A stretch of DNA of 64,000 nucleotides from an uncultured Erythrobacter sp. (GTDB taxonomy: Bacteria; Pseudomonadota; Alphaproteobacteria; Sphingomonadales; Sphingomonadaceae), in the NCBI GenBank assembly GCA_947502305.1, contig CANMZA010000002.1:211041-275040 (forward strand), written 5' to 3'. The notes below the pieces were generated by a model. The model had not been told where the DNA came from. It did no database searches and saw only the letters and a program-made list of their open reading frames with translations. The first letter of the stretch is position 1. Each line of letters opens with the position of its first letter. This document shows positions 50,076-59,286 of the stretch, in pieces. The position numbers and the translations under genes were made by a program.

Positions 50076-50984
50076 TTAAGCCGCAACCGGCGCCGTTGCG
50101 CGGGCCGCTTTGCTGTGCAGCGCGATTTCATCCGCCAAACGGTCCACCAATTCCATCGGCAGATCATGCCCCCACCCAGGGATCGTCACCAGTTTCGCGC
50201 CGGGAATCTTCTCCGCGGTTGCCACACCGGCGGCCAATTTGACGAGCGGGTCGTCTTCTCCATGCAGAACCAAAGTTGGCGTGGTGATTCGCGCCAATCG
50301 CGTGCTGCGGTCGCCATCGTCGATAATCGCCGCCAATTGCCGCGGCAGTCCCGGCGGATAGACGCTGCGCTGCACCGCTTTCAGCACCCGTTCGCGTTGG
50401 CGATCGGGGTTTGGACGGTATCCAGGGCTGCCGATGGCGTTTGACACATTGATGCCGTGGGCAACCAAAGCGCCTTCTTCCATCGAGGTCAGCGGCGCGA
50501 TCAATGTTTCCATTGCGGCCTTATCCGCTTGCGGCAATTTGGCATTGCCAGTGGTCGACATGATGGAGGTCATAGACAGCAATTTGTCGGAGTGATTGAC
50601 CGCCATCAATTGCGCGATCATGCCGCCCATTGATGCGCCAACAACATGCGCCTGAGCGATGCCCAAAGCGTCCAGCAAGCCCACCGCATCATCGGCCATA
50701 TCGCGCAAAGTATAGGGTACCTTTGCCGGGAAACCGATCCGTTTGCGGATTACTTGCCACGGCAATTTCGGCGCGCGCGCGCCTTCCATTTTTTCCGAAA
50801 GGCCAATGTCGCGATTATCGAACCGGATCACGCGGTATCCGCGCTTTACCAGGGCTTCGACAAATTCATCCGGCCACAAAATCATCTGCGCGCCCAATCC
50901 CATCACGAGCAACAAGGCCTCGTGTTCTGGATTGCCGTGTTCTTCGTAAAAAAGCGAAATCCCGTTCGCGCCGATATGCGGCAT
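50076..50984 (-). CDS. Alpha/beta hydrolase
   Basis: A 302-residue cytosolic hydrolase: EEHGNPEHEALLLVMGLGAQMILWPDEFVEALVKRGYRVIRFDNRDIGLS at the start, nucleophile elbow VVGASMGGMIAQLMAVNH (Ser near residue 118), acid in LVLHGEDDPLVKL, and His in GWGHDLPMELVDRL. The N-terminal block is typical of epoxide-hydrolase/haloperoxidase-like esterases. It is a single gene with a clear terminator. The substrate is unknown. Confidence 0.88.
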   Translation of the reverse strand: MPHIGANGISLFYEEHGNPEHEALLLVMGLGAQMILWPDEFVEALVKRGYRVIRFDNRDIGLSEKMEGARAPKLPWQVIRKRIGFPAKVPYTLRDMADDAVGLLDALGIAQAHVVGASMGGMIAQLMAVNHSDKLLSMTSIMSTTGNAKLPQADKAAMETLIAPLTSMEEGALVAHGINVSNAIGSPGYRPNPDRQRERVLKAVQRSVYPPGLPRQLAAIIDDGDRSTRLARITTPTLVLHGEDDPLVKLAAGVATAEKIPGAKLVTIPGWGHDLPMELVDRLADEIALHSKAARATAPVAA

Positions 50985-51171
50985 ATATGTGCTCCTTGAT
51001 CGCCCTCTAGCGGGGCTTTGTTACCTGCGGCGGCAACAAGAGCGCGTTTGGATCAGCAGATCAAGCGTCCAGCCGGAATTGTCGCAATTTTCAGCGTACA
51101 AATTTTTACAAAGCCCAAAACAACCCTCTGGCCTGCTTGCCTCACCAGCCTGCCTTTTCAGCTTTAGGGGC

Positions 51172-52107
51172 TTAGCTTTCCGGTTCGGCGGTTCTCCAAT
51201 TGGGGCCGCCAATCGGCAAGCCGCGCGCCTCCAATTGATCAAGCACACCGCCGCCCTCCGCCAACACCCTCAACGGGACCACCGCCAGCGTCACGCCGTC
51301 AGCCTGAGCCGCGTCCGCGATCATTGACACCCATTGCCCGCGAATTTCCTCGCCCAGATCGGGGTCCGCCCACGGCCAGCACGTGCCCAGCGCAACCTCC
51401 AACGGATTGTCCATCACGGCCGGCACATCGAATTTGCGCCAATCATTGCCGCGCGCCTCTATGATGGCCTGCCCTTGTTCGGTGGCGCTCATCGCCGCTT
51501 CTAGACACGGAATGTGGCTGGCGGGATCTGCATCGGCAAGATTGTCGAGCAGATCTTCGCCCCGAAACCGTGTCGGCCGGTCAATCGGCACATCGGCGCG
51601 GTCTGCCGCCTTGCGCACCACATCGGTGGCATCGTCTGTCGTATCATCATCGAAATCGAGCCGCCGGGCGAGCAGGTCGAACCCGGTCATCAAAAAGCTG
51701 CGCCGATCATAATCGATGTCATATTCCGCCTCCAGCGCGGCGAGTCGGGCGCGCTCTTCCAACGTGAGATAATCGGCGGCAACACCGCCATCGGGCAATT
51801 TGGTGAAGCGCCCGCCGCGAAAGATCAGGCGAAAGACATCACCGGGCGAAAATTTGGGCCGCGCGCGCAGGATCACCCGCTGCGCCTCCGCGGTGGCTTC
51901 CTCCAACCGATCCGGCTGCCACGGCGTGCTTTCCGGCACAGCGGCAATTTCACCGACAAGGATGATGGTCCCGGTGGGCGTCTCAATCGTCCACATCGGC
52001 GCGCCGGAACGCTGAGCCGTGACGACGATTTGGTTTTGGGTGGGGGTTTGGGCGAACAGCGGAGACGCGGCGCACAAGGTTGCGAAGAAGGTCAGAAAAA
52101 CACGCAT
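51172..52107 (-). CDS. TraB/GumN-family protein
   Basis: The start at 52107 gives 311 residues with a signal peptide (FLTFFATLCAASPLFA). The TraB/GumN pattern is visible: PMWTIETPTGTIILVGEIAAVPES near the start, LTLEERARLAALEAEYDIDYDRRSFLMTGFDLLARRL, and the late GVTLAVVPLRVLAEGGGVLDQLEARG. The family's conserved GE and two distant motifs are present. GumN is implicated in xanthan biosynthesis clusters, but no such gene is near. Some members act as metal-dependent proteases. Assigned to family only. Confidence 0.78.
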   Translation of the reverse strand: MRVFLTFFATLCAASPLFAQTPTQNQIVVTAQRSGAPMWTIETPTGTIILVGEIAAVPESTPWQPDRLEEATAEAQRVILRARPKFSPGDVFRLIFRGGRFTKLPDGGVAADYLTLEERARLAALEAEYDIDYDRRSFLMTGFDLLARRLDFDDDTTDDATDVVRKAADRADVPIDRPTRFRGEDLLDNLADADPASHIPCLEAAMSATEQGQAIIEARGNDWRKFDVPAVMDNPLEVALGTCWPWADPDLGEEIRGQWVSMIADAAQADGVTLAVVPLRVLAEGGGVLDQLEARGLPIGGPNWRTAEPES

Positions 52108-52253
52108 AGATAAGGCTATAAACGCTTGCCCTTGCTTGCACATGTACCGACGGGGCCAAAGGATAGAATTATGACATTAGGCGGCGAATGAGCATCGCAT
52201 CCTCCGCGATCGCCCCCTCTTGTCTCGTTCACCACGCCGCCACCGACAAAGGC

Positions 52254-53867
52254 TCAAGGCACCAACACCGTATCGCGCACCGACGTTTTTAGATCCGGGT
52301 AATCCATCGTGTAATGCAGCCCCCGGCTTTCCTTGCGCACCAAGGCCGAGGTCACGATCAGCTCGGCCGCTTGCAGCAGGTTGCGCAATTCGATGAGGTC
52401 GGTGGTGACGACGAAGCTGCCGTAATAATCCTCCACCTCTTTTTTCAGCAGGGCGATGCGGTTTTGCGCGCGCTCCAGCCGTTTGGTCGTGCGCACGATG
52501 CCGACATAATTCCACATGAACCGGCGGATTTCGGTCCAGTTCTGCTTGATCACCACTTGCTCATCAGAATCGGACACGCGGCTTTCATCCCATGGCAAAA
52601 CTGCCGGCGCGTCCTCCAATTCGTCCCAGCGCGCCAAGATGTCCTCGGCCGCCGCTTCGCCGTAAACGAAACATTCCAGCAAGCTGTTGGAGGCCAGCCG
52701 GTTCGCGCCGTGCAGGCCGCTTTCGGTGCATTCGCCCGCCGCCCACAGACCCGGCAGATCGGTGCGCGCGTTCAAATCCACGATCACGCCGCCGCATGTG
52801 TAATGTTGCGCGGGCACAACCGGGATCGGGCCGGTGGTCATATCAATGCCCAGCCCCATCAATTTTTCATGGATCGTCGGGAAATGTTCGCGCACAAATT
52901 CAGGCGGCTGATGGCTGATATCGAGATGCACGTAATCAAGGCCGAAGCGTTTGATCTGATCGTCAATCGCCCGCGCCACGACATCGCGCGGGGCCAGCTC
53001 CATCCGCTCCGCATCGTAATCCGCCATGAAGCGGTGGCCGGTTTCCGGGTGAAGTAAATGCCCGCCTTCGCCGCGCACCGCCTCTGTGACGAGGAAGTTT
53101 TTGACCTCCAGATTATACAGGCAGGTCGGGTGGAACTGCATCATTTCCATATTCGAGGCGCGCGCGCCCGCCCGCCATGCCATTGCGATCCCGTCGCCGG
53201 TCGCGCCGCGCGGGGCGGTGGAGAATTGATAGACGCGGCCCGCGCCGCCCGCCGCCAAAATTGTGGCGCGCGCGGTGTGGCTTTCGACCCGGCCGGTTTC
53301 CTCGTTGAGCGCATAGACGCCCCACACACGCCCGGCGGCGGAGAATTTCTCGCGGTGGCGATCGGTGATCAGGTCGATACATGTGCGCCCGCCCAGCATG
53401 GTGATATTGGGGCTGGCCTCGGCCGCTTTCAGCAAAGCCTCTTGCACGGCCCATCCGGTTGCGTCGTCGACATGGACGATGCGGCGGTGCGAATGGCCGC
53501 CCTCGCGCGTCAGATGCAGCGAATCCTCATCGCGGTTAAACGGCACGCCCAATTCGCACAGCCGGTCAATACTGGCCGGGGCGCGTTCGATCACAAATTC
53601 GACCGATTCAATATCGTTCAAGCCCGCACCGGCAACCATCGTATCGCGCACGTGATTGTCGAAAGTGTCGCCCGCATCCAGCACTGCGGCAATGCCGCCT
53701 TGCGCCCACGCGGTCGACCCGCCCGTCAGCGATCCCTTCGCCAGCACCAGCACACGTTTGCTTACCGCCAATTCGAGCGCTGCGGTTAGCCCAGCGGCGC
53801 CTGATCCAATGACGATAACGTCAAACTCTGCGCTGCTTTCGCTGCGATTTTTAGAAGCGTCTCCCAT
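52254..53867 (-). CDS. nadB: L-aspartate oxidase
   Basis: NadB starts NAD synthesis by oxidising aspartate to iminoaspartate. From 53867 the protein has 537 residues, the family length; a TTG at 53903 would add 12. It shows the FAD-binding DVIVIGSGAAGLTAALEL, HSHRRIVHVDDATG, MMQFHPTCLYNLEVKNFLVTEAVRGEGGHL, and CGGVIVDLNARTDLPGLWAAGECTESGLHGANRLASNSLLECFVYGEAAAEDI. nadA and nadC are not adjacent. The gene is single on the minus strand. Confidence 0.95.
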   Translation of the reverse strand: MGDASKNRSESSAEFDVIVIGSGAAGLTAALELAVSKRVLVLAKGSLTGGSTAWAQGGIAAVLDAGDTFDNHVRDTMVAGAGLNDIESVEFVIERAPASIDRLCELGVPFNRDEDSLHLTREGGHSHRRIVHVDDATGWAVQEALLKAAEASPNITMLGGRTCIDLITDRHREKFSAAGRVWGVYALNEETGRVESHTARATILAAGGAGRVYQFSTAPRGATGDGIAMAWRAGARASNMEMMQFHPTCLYNLEVKNFLVTEAVRGEGGHLLHPETGHRFMADYDAERMELAPRDVVARAIDDQIKRFGLDYVHLDISHQPPEFVREHFPTIHEKLMGLGIDMTTGPIPVVPAQHYTCGGVIVDLNARTDLPGLWAAGECTESGLHGANRLASNSLLECFVYGEAAAEDILARWDELEDAPAVLPWDESRVSDSDEQVVIKQNWTEIRRFMWNYVGIVRTTKRLERAQNRIALLKKEVEDYYGSFVVTTDLIELRNLLQAAELIVTSALVRKESRGLHYTMDYPDLKTSVRDTVLVP

Positions 53868-54182
53868 AGCAAAAGCAATGGCGCGCCCTGACGCGCTTAG
53901 CAAGATGCTGGATTGATGGGAGGTCAGGCGACACGGTTGGAACAGCGCTTCGGCACCCGAAATCTGGTCCCGCCGACAGGCCGTGCAAAGAACGCCGCGA
54001 AACCCACTATAGTTGATTACTACTTAGGCATTTCCCTTAGGTGCATTGATCCTCAGATGGTATAACTCTGCTCGCACCGGGTGAAATGCCCGACTCGCGC
54101 CAATCAAATGGCAGTTTTTTAAAAAGACGCCCTTTGGTTAGCCGCGTTTGTGTAACATGTTAGTCAAAGGACACCCCTCTTC

Positions 54183-54350
54183 ATGTCCATGATATCGCCA
54201 ATTTCTTGTCTCGTGGGCCGTCATGACCCCAAAAGACGCAATGTACACTGGGACGGCCACACCTATGTTGGCAATTGCAGGCATTGCGAAAAAGAGATCG
54301 AACGCGTTTCTCACCGCAATTGGCGTGAGCGGCTGTCGCAGGCGTCCTGA
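54183..54350 (+). CDS. 55-residue Cys/His-rich small protein, probably zinc-binding
   Basis: This short gene reads MSMISPISCLVGRHDPKRRN... with CLVGRHDP, HWDGHTYVG, and NCRHCEKEIERVSHRNW. Three Cys and several His in a C-x(n)-CxxC layout suggest a small metal site. Comparable short proteins with a WDGxxYVGxCRxC block are frequent in sphingomonads. The AAGGA upstream spacing is long (about 12 nt). No function known. Confidence 0.75.
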   Translation: MSMISPISCLVGRHDPKRRNVHWDGHTYVGNCRHCEKEIERVSHRNWRERLSQAS

Positions 54351-54368
54351 GACTTCGGCCTCCTGAGT

Positions 54369-54410
54369 ATGGGGCTGAAAATGGGGCCTGAAATTGGGGT
54401 CTGAAATGGG
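54369..54410. repeat. Degenerate tandem repeat near the MBL lipoprotein gene
   Basis: Three near-identical units of about 13 nt (ATGGGGCTGAAA, ATGGGGCCTGAAA, TTGGGGTCTGAAA) and a fourth partial one lie just beyond the stop of the minus-strand lipoprotein gene. The layout resembles the array at 46316-46375. Confidence 0.75.
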
Positions 54411-54416
54411 AAGCAC

Positions 54417-55424
54417 CTAAAGCGGGTAGCACTCCAAATCCGTCGCCACACTAACCGGACCATCATAGCTTTCAGCGATGGCGGTGCGGCTATCGTCAAT
54501 CCGGCTGATGCTGCGTTCCATATTGTGGGTTAACACCAATTGCTGCGCGCCCAACCCGGCGGCAAGTTGCCCAATCTCTGCCGGGGTCCGGTGCAATCCG
54601 CGCGGCTGGCCGGGCTCTCCATTAATCACATGATGGGCAAACAAGATCGCGGGATTGGTCCCGGCATTGTCCGCCGCAAATCTTTGCGAAAAGGCGCTTT
54701 GATCACCAGTGATGACAAACCGCGCGCCGCCATATTCCGCGCTCAGCTCCACCACATAGCCCAAAGCCGGGGCGGCGGCGTGGTTCACCGGATGCGCCAA
54801 GACTGAATAGGCATCTGACACATCCAGCCCGGCTGGCGCGGCGCTGCCCTGATCGGTCACAATATCGCGCGGGGACAAATGCGGCTTATTCTCCGTGCCG
54901 TCCAAAAATCCGCCATTATAGGCAAAAGCGCCCGCATCTTTGGATATCAGCCGTCTCAGAAATTCTGTGGTTCCGGGGAAACGCTCTGCGCTGTCGGGGC
55001 CAATAATCGGCAAGGAGTCACTGCGCCCTTCAAACCCGCCAGAATTGAGAATGCCCGCCAAATCACCCACGTGATCGGCATGCAGATGGGTCAGCAGAAT
55101 GGCATCCAGCGGCGCAACGCTCGCCCCCGCCTCAGCAAAGCGCAGGAAACTACCCGCGCCCGCATCGATCAATAGGCGCGGCTGGCCATCCATCCACAAC
55201 AGATAGGACGTCCCCGCCCGGCCCGCCTCAGCAATCGGCCCGCCACTGCCTAAGACTTGCAAAGCCGCGCCTTCACTGGGGCAATTGTTATTGGCGCTTG
55301 TCGCCGCTTCTGCTGGGTTTTCTTCGGGAGCATTGGCGAGGAAACAGCCAGTCAGGGTGAGTGCAATTGCACCCAACTGCACGGATTGAAACGCGGATTG
55401 AATTGGGCCCCGTCTCTTCGTCAC
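54417..55424 (-). CDS. Metallo-beta-lactamase-fold lipoprotein
   Basis: The product (335 residues from GTG 55424; TTG 55427 also possible after GGAG) begins with a lipoprotein signal (LGAIALTLTGC) and then an MBL fold: LQVLGSGGPIAEAGRAGTSYLLW, the metal motif LTHLHADHVGD, LAHPVNHAAAP, FVITGDQSAF and FAHHVINGE. The HxHxDH motif and the distal His/Asp sites are complete, as in ribonuclease Z/arylsulfatase-like hydrolases. The upstream ABC ATPase gene ends a few bases earlier, so the two share an operon. Substrate unknown. Confidence 0.85.
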   Translation of the reverse strand: MTKRRGPIQSAFQSVQLGAIALTLTGCFLANAPEENPAEAATSANNNCPSEGAALQVLGSGGPIAEAGRAGTSYLLWMDGQPRLLIDAGAGSFLRFAEAGASVAPLDAILLTHLHADHVGDLAGILNSGGFEGRSDSLPIIGPDSAERFPGTTEFLRRLISKDAGAFAYNGGFLDGTENKPHLSPRDIVTDQGSAAPAGLDVSDAYSVLAHPVNHAAAPALGYVVELSAEYGGARFVITGDQSAFSQRFAADNAGTNPAILFAHHVINGEPGQPRGLHRTPAEIGQLAAGLGAQQLVLTHNMERSISRIDDSRTAIAESYDGPVSVATDLECYPL

Positions 55425-55428
55425 CAAC

Positions 55429-56391
55429 TTAAGCTCCAGATCCGGTCAGCTGGACGAACACATCCTCCAGATCCGCCTCACGCGTGGTGACATCCTCGAC
55501 CGTCAAACCTTGCTCTTGCAAGATCGCCAGGACTTGCCCGGCGCTCAATTTGTCTTTGTCATAGGTAACCTCGACGCCGCGCGTGCCGGTCTGTTCGACC
55601 TTGCTAAATGCCTCATGCATCGGCGGGGCACTCAGGTCGCTGGCCACGGTCACGGCGACGATTTTCTCGCGCGCCATATCGACCAAATCGCGGGTCGGCT
55701 TATTCGCGATCAATTCGCCATTATTGATGATGGCAATGCGGTCACACAGCTCCTCCGCCTCCTCAAGGTAATGCGTCGTCAGCACCACCGTCACCCCTTC
55801 GCGGTTAAGTTCGGTCACCAATTCCCACAGCTGGCGGCGCAATTCCACATCGACGCCGGCGGTTGGCTCATCAAGCACAAGGATCGGCGGCGAATGGACC
55901 ATCGCCTTTGCCACCAGCAATCGCCGTTTCATGCCGCCGGATAATGTCCGGGCATAGGCATCGCGTTTATCCGCCAATCTCACATCCGCGAGCAATTCCT
56001 CGCTGCGCCGCAACGCCGCCGGTATGCCGTAATAGCCGCCCTGATTCTCCAGCACTTCATAGGGTGTGAAAAATGGGTCGAAGACGATTTCTTGCGGCAC
56101 AATCCCAATCGCGCGGCTGGCATTGCGGCGTTGTTCATCAATATCAAAACCCCAGATATTGGCCGATCCGCCGGTCTTGTTCACAATCCCTGCAAGGATA
56201 TTGATCAACGTCGATTTGCCCGCGCCATTGGGCCCAAGCAGTCCAAAGATAGACCCCTCAGGCACGTCAAAACTAACCCCGTTCAGCGCGAGCTTACCTT
56301 CCGCATCCGCGCCTTTCGCACCCTTAGGCGCGGCATAGCGTTTGACGAGATTGTCGATCTGAATGGCGGGCGGGTTGATGTTGTTGGCCAT
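55429..56391 (-). CDS. ABC transporter ATP-binding protein (ABC-2 exporter type)
   Basis: A 320-residue ATPase from ATG 56391 with Walker A GPNGAGKST (53-61), signature LSGGMKRRL, Walker B ILVLDEPTAGVD and switch His in TTHYLEEAEELCD. The C-terminal DUF4162-like part (REKIVAVTVASDL, then EVTYDKDKLSAGQVLAILQEQGLTVEDVTTREADLEDVFVQLTG) is usual for drug/lipid exporter ATPases. No permease gene is adjacent; the next gene in the operon is an MBL lipoprotein. The permease may be elsewhere. Confidence 0.9.
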   Translation of the reverse strand: MANNINPPAIQIDNLVKRYAAPKGAKGADAEGKLALNGVSFDVPEGSIFGLLGPNGAGKSTLINILAGIVNKTGGSANIWGFDIDEQRRNASRAIGIVPQEIVFDPFFTPYEVLENQGGYYGIPAALRRSEELLADVRLADKRDAYARTLSGGMKRRLLVAKAMVHSPPILVLDEPTAGVDVELRRQLWELVTELNREGVTVVLTTHYLEEAEELCDRIAIINNGELIANKPTRDLVDMAREKIVAVTVASDLSAPPMHEAFSKVEQTGTRGVEVTYDKDKLSAGQVLAILQEQGLTVEDVTTREADLEDVFVQLTGSGA

Positions 56392-56518
56392 GCACAAGGC
56401 CATAGAGATAGAGGGCGATCACGCAAGCCGTCAGTCATCACGATGCGCGCAAAATCTGGGGCGGATATACGCAGCAATGGGAATTGAATTGCAGGTGATC
56501 CGGTATTAATAGGCCCCT

Positions 56519-56725
56519 ATGAACACAGCCGCGCCAGAAACCATCCATGTCGAAAAACGCCGCATCAGCTGCGATGGGGCCAGCGCCATTCGCGCCGGAG
56601 AGGGCTATCGCCCAGCGGCCTTGGGCCATCCGCGCATTTATCTAGAGATTGATGAAAGCGGATTTGCCGAATGCGGCTATTGCGACCGCCGCTTCGTCTT
56701 AAAAGGCGGCCCCGCCGACACGTGA
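56519..56725 (+). CDS. Zinc-finger domain small protein (NDUFS6-like)
   Basis: A 68-residue protein: ETIHVEKRRISCDG near the start, then GHPRIYLEIDESGFAECGYCDRRFVLKGG. The pattern C-x(n)-H...CxxC with GHPRVYL is that of the NDUFS6-like zinc-finger proteins linked to complex I assembly in alphaproteobacteria. It faces away from the ABC gene. Short upstream region; no strong ribosome site. The complex I genes are not in the window. Confidence 0.87.
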   Translation: MNTAAPETIHVEKRRISCDGASAIRAGEGYRPAALGHPRIYLEIDESGFAECGYCDRRFVLKGGPADT

Positions 56726-56856
56726 ACCTGCGCGTTGCCGCGCGCTTGCGTGGTTAAAGCCGGGTCAAGGACAACACCTGCTTGCGCGAAATGGTTTCGC
56801 AATCCTAAGCGCGGTTTCAAAGCATTGTTAACGCTTCCTAGGTAAAAGCCCTAGTT

Positions 56857-57426
56857 ATGCGTCATCAAGTGATCACCATAAGTCCGCTCTTAAAGCGTTT
56901 GCAGCTGCTGCTTTCGGCGGTTTTGCTGGGCCTGTTGCCCAGCGCGCTGGCCGCGCAAGACGCGACCGAAGAGGCCGATGCGCAAGCATTCCTCGTCACC
57001 CCTTTGAGCTTTGTGAAGCAGTTTGACCTGGATTACGGCCAGATCATTCCGGGTAACACTGCGGGCACGGTGGTGATGGATTCGACCGGCGCGGTGACAA
57101 CCACGGGCGGCGTGATCCAAGTCGACGGCACACAGAGCCCGGCCCTTTTCTGGGGTTTTGGCACATTCTTGCAAACGGTTTTGATCAATTCCGATTCCAA
57201 CACATACGTCCTGACGCGGGATGGCGGGACCGAAACAATGTTGATGGATCAAGTCCTGATCGGCAGTCAGCCGCCGATCATCATCAACACCAATCCCCGC
57301 CGGTTCCGGATTGTTAACCCCGACGGCTATTTCTCCTTCACTATCGCCGGCCGCTTGCAGGTCGGCGCGAATCAAGAGCCCGGCATTTACACCGGCGAAT
57401 TCACGATTCAGCTCGAATATGAGTAA
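56857..57426 (+). CDS. DUF4402 secreted protein
   Basis: A 189-residue exported protein (signal LQLLLSAVLLGLLPSALAAQ) of the DUF4402 beta-sandwich family: LSFVKQFDLDYGQIIPGNTAGTVVMDSTGAVTTTGGV, then VDGTQSPALFWGFG and the final FSFTIAGRLQVGANQEPGIYTGEFTIQLEYE. Such proteins resemble pilin-like or fimbrial adhesin subunits but have no defined partner here. The following gene, also secreted, lies 96 nt on. Confidence 0.85.
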   Translation: MRHQVITISPLLKRLQLLLSAVLLGLLPSALAAQDATEEADAQAFLVTPLSFVKQFDLDYGQIIPGNTAGTVVMDSTGAVTTTGGVIQVDGTQSPALFWGFGTFLQTVLINSDSNTYVLTRDGGTETMLMDQVLIGSQPPIIINTNPRRFRIVNPDGYFSFTIAGRLQVGANQEPGIYTGEFTIQLEYE

Positions 57427-57522
57427 ACTTGCGATAGCGGGATAGATTGCACTCATCCTGCGTTCAGAGAAGGAGAGTACCTTCATCTGACTAAACCTCA
57501 GGCGCAAACAGAGGAAATCGCA

Positions 57523-58014
57523 ATGACCCAATCACTTGTTACTCAAAGTTTCGCTCCGAAAGCGGCTAAGCTGGCCGTTGCTGGCGGGATCGCGGCCTTG
57601 GCGATGATCGCCGCCGGACCTGCTGCTGCCGATGGGCACAGCGAAACCAGCGACGCGAACGCCGCCGAAACCGCCCAAGATATGACCAAAGGCGAACAGC
57701 GTCTGGCCAATCTTCTCGAAGGGCGCGTTGCGGGCGAGCCGCAAAATTGCATTCGCACCCGCCCCAATTACCGCCTGACCGTGATTGACGACACCGCCTA
57801 TGTCTATGGAAGGGGCCGCACGATCTATGTTCAGCGCACCCGTAATCCGGACAATATCGACACCAATGACGCGCTGGTCTCTCGCCGGTTCGGTGCCAGC
57901 CAAATCTGCCGCCAAGATGTCGTGAACACGATTGATCCGGTGCTGGGCTTCTTCACCGGCGCGGTCTTTTTCGAAGAATTCATCCCCTATACGCGGGTCG
58001 AAGAGGACGGCTGA
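57523..58014 (+). CDS. Secreted protein of unknown function
   Basis: A 163-residue protein with a signal peptide (LAVAGGIAALAMIAAGPAAA), an acidic linker, then QRLANLLEGRVAGEPQNCIRTRPNYRLTVIDDTAYVYGRGRTIYVQRTRNPDNIDTNDALVSRRFGASQICRQDVVNTIDPVLGFFTGAVFFEEFIPYTR. Two Cys (QNCIR and QICRQD) may form a disulfide. The sequence is of a type common in Sphingomonadales; no function is known. It is followed by a bidirectional terminator. Confidence 0.8.
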   Translation: MTQSLVTQSFAPKAAKLAVAGGIAALAMIAAGPAAADGHSETSDANAAETAQDMTKGEQRLANLLEGRVAGEPQNCIRTRPNYRLTVIDDTAYVYGRGRTIYVQRTRNPDNIDTNDALVSRRFGASQICRQDVVNTIDPVLGFFTGAVFFEEFIPYTRVEEDG

Positions 58015-58056
58015 TCAGCCGTAACGCCTAACGGGCCGCAATCGTAACGGCTCATC

Positions 58057-58100
58057 AAAAAGCGCGCCGCTCTCCCCTGAGGAAAGCGGCGCGCTCTTGT
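58057..58100. terminator. Rho-independent terminator, GC-rich stem
   Basis: An 11-bp stem (AGCGCGCCGCT with AGCGGCGCGCT) has AAAA on the left and a T-rich right side (CTTGTTTG), between convergent genes. Confidence 0.88.
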
Positions 58101-58163
58101 TTGTGGTGCTGGGTTTGATCGCAACAGCCCTCAACGGCTCGCCCGGCCAAATTCAACCGGCGA

Positions 58164-59018
58164 TCAGCATGCAACCCCGGCGAAGCGCACTTTGGGCTGA
58201 TTGGCCTCATTGCGTTCTTCAATCAGGCAGGCGAGTTCAGCCAAAGACCTGTTTGGGCATACCGGGCCGATATCCGCCAATCGCGGCATGCTTTCCGCCA
58301 AATCGCCAAAAGGATGGCGCGCGGGCACAGGATCAATGCCGTGAACATTGGCGCGCTGCAATTCTTCGATGGACCCGCGATATTCGCTGAGCAGTTTCAC
58401 CGATCCACGATCCGCATCGCGCATAAATTCGGCGATCTGATCCTGCGTCTCTGGCGCGTCCCAAACATTGTGCGTTTGCAGCAAATGCCGGGCATGCGCG
58501 CGAATTTCAGACAAGGGAAAATCGTCAATCTGGGCACCACGCTGGGTGTTGCTCTCGGCATCACTCTGGGTGTCAATTTGAGGCCGGTTAGATGCGCCGT
58601 AATAGGCGCCGTAACTTGCCTCATACCGCGCGGGGCTCTGGACTCGCGCCGGCCTCTGAGCGGAATTTTGCTCCCGCCGCGCGGCAAGGGTCCGGGACCG
58701 GGTGCGCGTGTTGGGCACAGCCGGTTCAGCGCGCTTCTCAAGCGCCGCGATGATTGGATCTTGCTCTGGTGCCGGGCGTTCCTGCTGGGGCGCAGGCCTC
58801 TGATTGGTCTCCACGCGCGGCGCGATCTTTGGTGTCAGGCGCAGCGCAAACAGCGATTCTTGTTCTTCAGCGACGCTGATTTCCATCTGGCTGTCTTCTA
58901 AAATGCCCTCTTCGAGGTTCTTCCGCGTTGCCGCGTATAAATTCCCAAAGATCCAGCCGCCAAAACAAGACGCCACAGCTGTCATACCCAGCATTTCTGG
59001 GGTGAATACAAAACCCAT
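58164..59018 (-). CDS. Membrane-anchored protein of unknown function
   Basis: A 284-residue protein with one N-terminal helix (MLGMTAVASCFGGWIFGNLYAA) and a cytoplasmic or periplasmic tail. The middle (about 65-160) is Pro/Arg/Gln-rich and disordered (RPAPQQERPAPEQDP); the end has a folded-looking part: DDFPLSEIRAHARHLLQTHNVWDAPETQDQIAEFMRDADRGSVKLLSEYRG. No family recognised. Its gene is transcribed leftward with 268 nt of upstream sequence shared with the nitronate monooxygenase 3' end. Confidence 0.7.
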   Translation of the reverse strand: MGFVFTPEMLGMTAVASCFGGWIFGNLYAATRKNLEEGILEDSQMEISVAEEQESLFALRLTPKIAPRVETNQRPAPQQERPAPEQDPIIAALEKRAEPAVPNTRTRSRTLAARREQNSAQRPARVQSPARYEASYGAYYGASNRPQIDTQSDAESNTQRGAQIDDFPLSEIRAHARHLLQTHNVWDAPETQDQIAEFMRDADRGSVKLLSEYRGSIEELQRANVHGIDPVPARHPFGDLAESMPRLADIGPVCPNRSLAELACLIEERNEANQPKVRFAGVAC

Positions 59019-59286
59019 TCTAACTTCCTCCGGCAGCGGTGCCCCCTCAGGCGATCCGACGCGTCCTTTTTACGACCCATCCAATGATCGCCTGACTGCA
59101 ACTCAGTCGGACTTTCAAAGGACATCAGGGTAATACCGGAGTGGCAGCCATTCTTAAATTCGCAAGGCTACGTAGAGATGCGTTAACTTTGTAGATTTCG
59201 GGCTGCTTTCGCCCCTTTTGGCGCGCGCTTTTTCCGGGGAATTCCTGCCCCCGGAAAAAGCGTCATTTTTCGCGGGTTTACGCCGT

